Assembly (NCBI GenBank): GCA_025458415.1
Contig: JALOSN010000336.1
Span: forward strand, 1 to 5,996
Direction of reading: 5' to 3'
DNA: 5,996 nt
Source: Hydrogenophaga sp.
GTDB taxonomy: Bacteria > Pseudomonadota > Gammaproteobacteria > Burkholderiales > Burkholderiaceae_C
Made by a program: the position numbers and the translations under genes. The notes under the pieces are model-generated. The model ran no database searches and was not told the DNA's origin. It worked only from the letters and a program-made list of their open reading frames with translations. The number at the start of each line of letters is the position of its first letter. Position 1 is the first letter of the stretch. Positions 1 through 4,990 of the stretch are shown here, piece by piece.

Positions 1-770
1 GCCACCGCTCCGATGGCGATCTGCAGGCGTTCCCAGGGCAACTGCTCCATCAGGCAGATGAAGCCACGGCCTTCGAAAGCCTGACCGCCCAGCAGGTTCT
101 CTGCCGGCACGTTCACGTTGTCGAAGAACAGCTCGGACGTGTCCTGCGCCTTCATCCCCAGCTTCTTGAGGCGCTTGCCCTTCGAAAACCCCGGCATGCC
201 CTGCTCCACCAGCACGAGGCTGGTCCCCTTGGCGCCAGCCGCCGGATCGGTCTTGGCCACCACGATCACCAGATCGGCGTGCCAGCCATTGGTGATGAAG
301 GTCTTGCTGCCGTTGAGCAGGTAACTGCCATCGGCCTGCCGGATCGCCGTGGTCTTGACACCCTGCAGGTCGCTGCCCGCCGCCGGCTCGCTCATCGCGA
401 TGGCACCGACCATGTCACCGCTGGCCAGCCTGGGGAGGTATTTCTGCTTCTGCGCTTCGGTTCCGTAATGCAGGATGTACGGCGCCACGATCTCGCTGTG
501 GAGACCATAGCCGATGCCGCTGACACCCGCACGGGCGAGTTCCTCCATTTGCGCCACCGAATACAGCCGGTCAGCCCCCGCACCGCCATAGGCCTCGGGC
601 ATCGTCATGCACAGGAACCCGTTCTGGCCGGCCTTGCGCCAGACCTCGCGGTCCACATAGCCCTGGTCTTCCCAGGCATCGTGGAAGGGGGTGATCTCCT
701 TTTCCACGAAGCGGCGGAAGCTGTCGCGAAAAGCCTCGTGATCGGCGTTGAACAGGCTGCGTTCGATCAT
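1..770 (-). CDS. Acyl-CoA dehydrogenase, partial (C-terminus beyond left edge)
   Basis: FAD-dependent dehydrogenase for the first step of beta-oxidation: acyl-CoA to trans-2-enoyl-CoA, passing electrons to electron-transfer flavoprotein in the cytoplasm. I translated the minus strand from the ATG at 770-768; 256 codons stay open to the window edge. Residues 1-110 match the N-terminal helical domain of the family. The FAD/substrate signature AMSEPAAGSDLQG lies at residues 125-137, and the beta-domain motif NGSKTFITNG at 153-162. GMKAQDTSELFF at 205-216 and a MEQLPWERL segment near 241-249 are also typical. The family is usually about 380-390 residues, so the last third, including the expected catalytic glutamate, is outside the window. 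The start is supported by a purine-rich AAGG about 8 nt upstream. It diverges from the thiolase operon. Chain-length specificity cannot be read; the sequence resembles long-chain types. Confidence 0.93.
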   Translation of the reverse strand, partial: MIERSLFNADHEAFRDSFRRFVEKEITPFHDAWEDQGYVDREVWRKAGQNGFLCMTMPEAYGGAGADRLYSVAQMEELARAGVSGIGYGLHSEIVAPYILHYGTEAQKQKYLPRLASGDMVGAIAMSEPAAGSDLQGVKTTAIRQADGSYLLNGSKTFITNGWHADLVIVVAKTDPAAGAKGTSLVLVEQGMPGFSKGKRLKKLGMKAQDTSELFFDNVNVPAENLLGGQAFEGRGFICLMEQLPWERLQIAIGAV

Positions 771-796
771 GGGTGTCACCTTTTGGACTGAACAGG

Positions 797-825
797 ATGA
801 TTTTCACAAAGCGTTTGCTTGGCAA
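797..825 (-). promoter_or_regulatory. Candidate sigma-70 promoter for the acyl-CoA dehydrogenase
   Basis: Read on the minus strand, TTGCCA (plus positions 820-825, 5 of 6 matches to the -35 consensus) is followed after exactly 17 bp by AATCAT (797-802, 4 of 6 matches to the -10 consensus). This would start transcription roughly 20 nt upstream of the ATG at 770. It is a motif match only, but spacing and position are right. The promoter is overlapped by the dyad at 799-830, so a repressor bound there would block it. Confidence 0.45.
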
Positions 826-830
826 AAGTC
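799..830. promoter_or_regulatory. Imperfect dyad, candidate operator between divergent genes
   Basis: Two 14-bp arms (799-812 and 817-830) around GTTT match as an inverted repeat at 10 of 14 positions, with a perfect AAGC/GCTT core. Within it sit two overlapping shorter inverted repeats: CAAA-GCG-TTTG (807-817) and TTTGC-TTG-GCAAA (814-826). The position across the minus-strand promoter and just upstream of a plus-strand -10 suggests one regulator controlling both directions. The CAAA/TTTG half-sites faintly recall operators of TetR-type fatty-acid regulators such as PsrA, but no regulator gene is in the window and I cannot assign the binder. Confidence 0.4.
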
Positions 831-836
831 TATACT
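831..836 (+). promoter_or_regulatory. Candidate -10 element for the thiolase operon
   Basis: TATACT matches the sigma-70 -10 consensus at 5 of 6 positions and lies 44 bp before the thiolase ATG. No good -35 hexamer is found at 15-18 bp spacing (the sequence there is around AAAGCG), and there is no extended TG motif. If real, the promoter may need an activator bound over the adjacent dyad. Transcription would begin near 842-844. Confidence 0.35.
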
Positions 837-854
837 GATCCGACCGATCCGACC
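837..854 (+). repeat. Tandem 9-bp direct repeat, two perfect copies
   Basis: GATCCGACC occurs at 837-845 and again, directly abutting, at 846-854. It lies immediately downstream of the candidate -10 TATACT, so it would span the transcription start and early leader. It could be a regulator site with head-to-tail half-sites or a chance duplication; the sequence alone does not decide. Confidence 0.6.
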
Positions 855-870
855 ACCGGGGCAGTTCCCC

Positions 871-875
871 AGGAG
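871..875 (+). promoter_or_regulatory. Ribosome binding site of the thiolase gene
   Basis: AGGAG lies 5 nt before the ATG at 881 and fixes that start. A short inverted repeat just upstream, GGGG (858-861) and CCCC (867-870) with a CAGTT loop, abuts it and could partly influence access to the site; this last point is inference. Confidence 0.7.
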
Positions 876-880
876 ACACC

Positions 881-2086
881 ATGAGCGAAGCCTTCATCTA
901 CGACGCCATCCGCACACCGCGTGGCAAGGGCAAGAAAGACGGCAGCCTGCACGAGGTCAAGCCGATCAACCTGCTTTCCGGCCTGCTGTCAGAGCTCCAG
1001 CGACGCAATGACCTGGACACGGCCGCGGTCGACGATGTGGTGATGGGCGTGGTGGCCCCCATCGGTGAGCAGGGCTCGGTGATTGCCAAGGTGGCGGCGC
1101 TGAAGGCCGGCTGGGACTGGCGGTGCGCGGGTGTACAGATCAACCGCTTCTGCGCCTCGGGTCTGGAAGCGGTCAACATGGCGGCGATGAAGGTCAGGAG
1201 CGGCTGGGAAGACCTGGTGGTTGCCGGCGGTGTGGAAAGCATGAGCCGTGTGCCCATCGGCTCGGACGGCGGCGCCTGGGCACAGGACCCGGAGACCAAC
1301 AGCGCCACGCTCTTCGTCCCGCAGGGCATCGGCGCCGACCTGATCGCCACGCTCAACGGGTTCACCCGCGAGGACGTGGACGCCTTTGCCCTGGAGTCCC
1401 AGAAGCGGGCGACGGCGGCCCGCGATGCCGGACGCTTCGACCGCTCGGTGGTCCCGGTGAAGGACCGGATGGGGCTGACCATCCTGGAGAAGGACGAGTT
1501 CATCAAGCCGAACACCACCATGGAAGGGCTGGCGGGGCTCAAGCCGGCTTTTGAGCAGCTGGGCGCCATGGGTTTCGACGCCGTGGCCTTGCAGCGTTAC
1601 CCGCAGGTCGAGCGCATCCACCATGTGCACCATGCGGGAAACTCCTCGGGCATCGTGGACGGGGCCGCTGCCATCCTGATCGGCAATGAGGCGGCCGGCA
1701 GGGCCCATGGCTTCACCCCCCGTGCACGCATCGTGGCTGCGGCCCTCTCGGGTGCCGACCCGACCATCATGCTGACCGGCCCCATGCCGGCGGCCCGCAA
1801 GGCGCTGGCCAAGGCGGGCATGCGCATCGACCAGATCGACCTGTTCGAGGTCAACGAGGCCTTTGCGGTCGTGCCCATGAAATTCATGCAGGAGATGGGC
1901 GTGCCGCACGAAAAGGTCAATGTCAATGGCGGCGCCATCGCCATGGGCCACCCGCTGGGCGCGACCGGGGCGATGATCCTGAACACGCTGATCGACGAGC
2001 TGCACCGCACGGGCAAACGCTACGGCCTCGCGACCTTGTGTGTCGGCGGCGGCATGGGCATCGCCACCATCGTTGAACGCGTCTGA
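881..2086 (+). CDS. fadA: Acetyl-CoA C-acyltransferase (thiolase), FadA/FadI type
   Basis: Cleaves 3-ketoacyl-CoA with CoA to acetyl-CoA plus a shortened acyl-CoA, the last step of the beta-oxidation cycle, in the cytoplasm. The 401-residue length fits a complete thiolase. The nucleophilic cysteine is Cys91 in NRFCASGLEAV. The other family motifs are NEAFA at 325-329 (Asn325), GHPLGATG at 356-363 with His357, and the C-terminal Cys387 in the CVGGG motif. GGVESMSR at 117-123 is also typical. Nothing is missing. An AGGAG site 5 nt upstream supports the start. It is first in the plus-strand operon, 21 nt before the fadJ-type gene; thiolase plus hydratase/dehydrogenase pairs form the trifunctional beta-oxidation complex in bacteria. 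The symbol is by type: an acetyl-CoA acetyltransferase acting mainly on C4 substrate is possible. Confidence 0.93.
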   Translation: MSEAFIYDAIRTPRGKGKKDGSLHEVKPINLLSGLLSELQRRNDLDTAAVDDVVMGVVAPIGEQGSVIAKVAALKAGWDWRCAGVQINRFCASGLEAVNMAAMKVRSGWEDLVVAGGVESMSRVPIGSDGGAWAQDPETNSATLFVPQGIGADLIATLNGFTREDVDAFALESQKRATAARDAGRFDRSVVPVKDRMGLTILEKDEFIKPNTTMEGLAGLKPAFEQLGAMGFDAVALQRYPQVERIHHVHHAGNSSGIVDGAAAILIGNEAAGRAHGFTPRARIVAAALSGADPTIMLTGPMPAARKALAKAGMRIDQIDLFEVNEAFAVVPMKFMQEMGVPHEKVNVNGGAIAMGHPLGATGAMILNTLIDELHRTGKRYGLATLCVGGGMGIATIVERV

Positions 2087-3034
2087 TCAACAGCGGAGAC
2101 CACCCACATGATCACGAATACCATCCGCTACGAACTAGCCAACGGCATCGCCACCATCACCTTCGACGAGCAGGGCTCGCCGGTCAACACCATGTGCCTG
2201 CAATGGCAGGACGACCTGGACGCCATCGCTGCACAGGTGGTCAAGGACAAGGCCCAGCTCAGGGGCATCGTGCTCGCCTCGGCCAAGAGCACCTTCTTCG
2301 CCGGCGCCGACCTCAAGGGCGTGATGCGCTCGACCGAGGCGGACGGGCCGCGGGTGTTCCGCGAGATCGAACGCATCAAGAAGAATTTCCGCACCATCGA
2401 AACGCAGGGTGTGCCGGTGGTGTCCTGCCTGAATGGTGCCGCCCTTGGCGGCGGCTGGGAGGTGGCACTGGTAGGTCACCACCGCATTGCCGTGAACAAC
2501 CCCAAGGTCCAGTTCGGTCTGCCAGAGATCACGCTGGGGCTGATTCCGGGCGGCGGCGGCATCACCAAGATGACCCGCGTGCTCGGCCTGATGGCGGCCC
2601 AGCCCTACATCCTGGAAAGCAGGCTGTTCGGTCCCGAAGAGGCGATGAAGATCGGCGTGGTGCACGAACTGGTCGCCACACCCGACGAACTGGTGCCGCG
2701 CGCGCTGGCCTTCATCGAGGCGTCTCGGGGAAAGCCAGAGGCCTGCACCCATGTCTGGGACCGCAAGGACTACAAGATGCCGGGCGGCACGCCGAGCAAC
2801 CCCAAGATCGCCGGCATGCTCAGCGTGGCTCCCGCGGTACTGAAACAGAAGACGCGCGGGCTCTACCCCGCACCGGAGGCGGCGCTGGCCGCCATGGTGG
2901 AAGGCGCGATGGTCGACTTCGACACCGCCATGCGTGTGGAAAGCCGCTACCTCGCCAGCCTGATGGTGGGGCCGGTGGCGCGCAACATGATCAACACCTT
3001 CTTCTTCAACATGAACGCCATCAAGGGCGGTCAG

Positions 3035-3040
3035 TCAGGC
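3035..3040 (+). other. Junction of an apparent in-frame deletion in the fadJ-type gene
   Basis: Ser310 (codon 3035-3037) is followed directly by Gly311 (3038-3040) of the GMMGAGIAY motif. In the family, the linker after NAIK-x-GQS leads into a strand and glycine run of the form VGVLGAGMMGAG. Here the strand and the leading G-A of the GxGxxG dinucleotide-binding motif are absent, so the motif reads QSGMMG. By my recollection of family sequences about 15-20 residues (some 45-60 bp) are lost, with the frame preserved. Confidence 0.75.
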
Positions 3041-3829
3041 ATGATGGGTGCGGGCATCGCCTACGCACAGGTCTCCAGGGGCATCGCCACCGTGCTGAAG
3101 GACGTCAGCATGGAGATGGCCGAGAAAGGCAAGTCCTACACCACCCGGCTGACGCAGAAGCGGGTCGACAAGGGTCAGATGAGCGCCGACAAGCAGCAGG
3201 ACATGCTGAACCTCATCACCCCAACGGCCAGTGCCACCGACCTCAAGGGCTGCGATCTGATCATCGAAGCCGTGTTCGAGCAACGGGAACTGAAGGCCGT
3301 GGTGACCAGGGAAGCCGAGCCCATGCTCGCCGAAGGGGGCTTTTTTGCCAGCAACACCTCCACCCTGCCCATCTCGGGTCTGGCCCAGGCCAGCGCGAAG
3401 CCGCAGAAGTTCGTCGGCATCCACTTCTTCAGTCCAGTCGACAAGATGAAGCTGGTGGAAATCATCCGCGGTCGGCAGACCGATGACGAGACCATCGCGC
3501 GCGCCTACGACTACGTGCAGGCCCTGGGCAAGCTGCCCATCGTGGTCAATGACTCGCGCGGCTTCTACACCAGCCGCACCTTCGGCACCTTTGTCATGGA
3601 AGGTGCCGCCATGTTGGGCGAAGGCATCCCTGCGCCGGTGATCGAAAACGCCGCCATGCAGGCGGGCATGCCGGTGGGACCGCTGGCGGTGCTGGACGAA
3701 ACCGCCCTCAGCCTCTCGGTGCACGTGCTGGAGCAAACCCGCATCGACTTCCAGAAGGAAGGCCGGCAGTATGTCGCAACGCCCGGAGAAACGCTGGTTG
3801 AACGCATGGTCAGGCAGCACAACCGCGCA

Positions 3830-3837
3830 GGCCGGCT
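3830..3837 (+). other. Frameshift junction in the fadJ-type gene
   Basis: Upstream, the good frame reads MVRQHNRAG up to 3832. Downstream, the good frame resumes as GYPEGQKK with Gly at 3834 and Tyr at 3837. The family normally has a Gly-rich GR-x-GGGFY-[DE]-Y segment here, which is missing. Frame arithmetic requires a lost length of 2 modulo 3, and the missing motif suggests about 20-26 bp (23 fits best). No slippery heptamer is visible, so programmed frameshifting is unlikely. Confidence 0.85.
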
Positions 3838-4193
3838 ACCCCGAAGGCCAGAAGAAGGTGCTGTGGCCCCAGCTCAAGACCCTGTTCGAAAAACCCGGCG
3901 TCGAATGGGATCTGCAGGACGTGAAGGACCGCCTCCTCTACCGCCAGGCCGTGGAGACCGCGCGCTGCCTGGCCGAAGGCGTTCTCACCAGCGTGCACGA
4001 CGGCAACATCGGATCGATTTTCGGCATCGGCTTCCCTGCCTGGACCGGCGGGGCGTTGCAGTTCATCTACGGCATGGGAATGGACGCCTTCGAGAAACGC
4101 TGTGCCGAACTGGCGACGCGCTACGGTCAAGGATTTGCCCTCGACGACGCGGTAAAGTCCAGCCTTCGTCAGCACCAACCCCAGCATTGATCC

Positions 4194-4937
4194 ATGAAAC
4201 GTCTTGAAGGCAAAGTCAGCATCATCACGGGCGCAGGCCAGGGCATCGGCCTGGCCACCGCCCTGAAATTCGCTCGCGAAGGCGCCATCGTGGTGGCCTG
4301 CGATGTGCGGCAGGCCGCCGTCGATGAAACAGTGGCGCAATGCCAGGCGGAGGGCGCCACCGCGGCCGGCTTTGTCATGGACGTGACCCGGCGCGAGATG
4401 GTGGATGCGGTCGTGGCGCAGGTGCTGGAACGCTTCGGCCGCATCGATGTGCTGGTCAACAACGCTGGCATCACCAAGGACGCGCGCCTGCAGAAGATGA
4501 CGCTGGAGCAGTTCGATCAGGTGATCGACGTCAACCTGCGCGGTGTCTTCCATTGCGCCCAGGCCGTGGCCGACACCATGGTGGCCCAGGGCCGAGGCGT
4601 CATCCTCAATGCATCGAGTGTGGTCGGCATCTACGGCAACTTCGGCCAGACCAACTACGCGGCGACCAAGTTCGGCGTGATCGGATTCACCAAGACCTGG
4701 AGCCGCGAGCTCGGCCCCAAAGGCGTTCGGGTCAACGCGGTGGCCCCGGGCTTCATCCAGACCCCGATCCTGGGCACCATCCCGGAGAAGGTGATCCAGG
4801 AAATGGAGCACCGCGTGCCCCTTCGCCGTCTCGGCCAGCCGGACGAGATTGCCAACGCCTACGCCTTTCTGGCCAGCGACGAAGCCAGCTATATCAATGG
4901 CGCGGTGCTGGAGGTTTCTGGCGGGATGTCGGTCTGA
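4194..4937 (+). CDS. fabG: Short-chain dehydrogenase/reductase, FabG-like (3-ketoacyl/3-hydroxyacyl thioester oxidoreductase)
   Basis: A complete 247-residue classical SDR. The cofactor motif TGAGQGIG is at 12-19 and NNAG at 89-92. The catalytic set is Asn114, Ser142, Tyr155 and Lys159 (NYAATK). PGFIQTP at 185-191 and the C-terminal VSGGMSV are typical of FabG. FabG enzymes reduce 3-ketoacyl-ACP or -CoA. Here Asp37 sits at the end of the second strand (VACD) and there is no Arg before the GIG of the first loop, a pattern that in SDRs usually means NAD(H) rather than NADP(H). In a beta-oxidation operon this favours a catabolic 3-hydroxyacyl-CoA dehydrogenase role, which is inference. It starts 3 nt after the genuine fadJ-type stop and has no clear Shine-Dalgarno sequence, so translation is probably coupled. 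The shifted fadJ frame ends at 4207, overlapping this start by 14 nt. Acetoacetyl-CoA reductase is an alternative. Confidence 0.88.
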   Translation: MKRLEGKVSIITGAGQGIGLATALKFAREGAIVVACDVRQAAVDETVAQCQAEGATAAGFVMDVTRREMVDAVVAQVLERFGRIDVLVNNAGITKDARLQKMTLEQFDQVIDVNLRGVFHCAQAVADTMVAQGRGVILNASSVVGIYGNFGQTNYAATKFGVIGFTKTWSRELGPKGVRVNAVAPGFIQTPILGTIPEKVIQEMEHRVPLRRLGQPDEIANAYAFLASDEASYINGAVLEVSGGMSV

Positions 4938-4943
4938 CCGGGG

Positions 4944-4977
4944 CTCACGCCCTGCGTCCAGCGTGAAGGTGGGCGTG
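4944..4977. terminator. Overlapping inverted repeats between convergent genes, possible bidirectional terminator
   Basis: The 53-bp gap between two converging genes holds two mutually exclusive stems: TCACGC (4945-4950) with GCGTGA (4961-4966), and CACGCCC (4946-4952) with GGGCGTG (4971-4977). Neither is followed by a T-run on either strand, so this is not a classic intrinsic terminator. Location is the main support. Confidence 0.3.
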
Positions 4978-4990
4978 TCGGGCCGGCTGA

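Larger units (their letters stand above)
2108..4190 (+). pseudogene. fadJ: Enoyl-CoA hydratase/3-hydroxyacyl-CoA dehydrogenase, FadB/FadJ type, apparently frameshifted and with an internal deletion
   Basis: Family role: hydration of trans-2-enoyl-CoA, then NAD+-dependent oxidation of the 3-hydroxyacyl-CoA. The hydratase half (about residues 1-205) looks whole: oxyanion-loop motif FFAGADL at 63-69, NGAALGGGWE with Glu118, and GLPE with Glu140, the two catalytic glutamates. The dehydrogenase half keeps His439 (HFFSPVDKMKLVE) and Glu451. Two defects are visible. After AIKGGQS (residue 310) the protein jumps straight to GMMGAGIAY, lacking the roughly 15-20 residues that normally carry the first Rossmann strand and first glycines. 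After Gly575 (3830-3832) the frame turns into Arg/Pro-rich nonsense ending at 4207. The genuine C-terminal domain (GYPEGQKKVLWP, then IGSIFGIGFPAWTGG) continues in the +1-skipped frame from about 3834 to the stop at 4188-4190. The start at 2108 follows GGAG at 2095-2098. Decay or sequence error are both possible. Confidence 0.85.

Noticed and set aside
989..2005. Long minus-strand open frame (338 codons) opposite the thiolase
   Set aside because: It lies fully antisense to a clearly conserved thiolase, its translation is His/Gly/Arg-rich with no recognisable motif, and such frames are common in high-GC DNA.
2194..3486. Plus-strand open frame of 430 codons inside the fadJ-type gene
   Set aside because: The translation is Arg/Gly/His-rich nonsense, while the 2108 frame carries all hydratase and dehydrogenase motifs.
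3810..3850. Programmed ribosomal frameshifting in the fadJ-type gene
   Set aside because: No slippery heptamer or Shine-Dalgarno-like stimulator was seen at the junction, and conserved residues are missing there, which points to a deletion rather than recoding.
3771..4190. Stand-alone small gene of 139 codons starting at 3771
   Set aside because: Residues before about 3834 match nothing, while those after are the FadB/FadJ C-terminal domain. It is the displaced end of the upstream gene, not an independent start.
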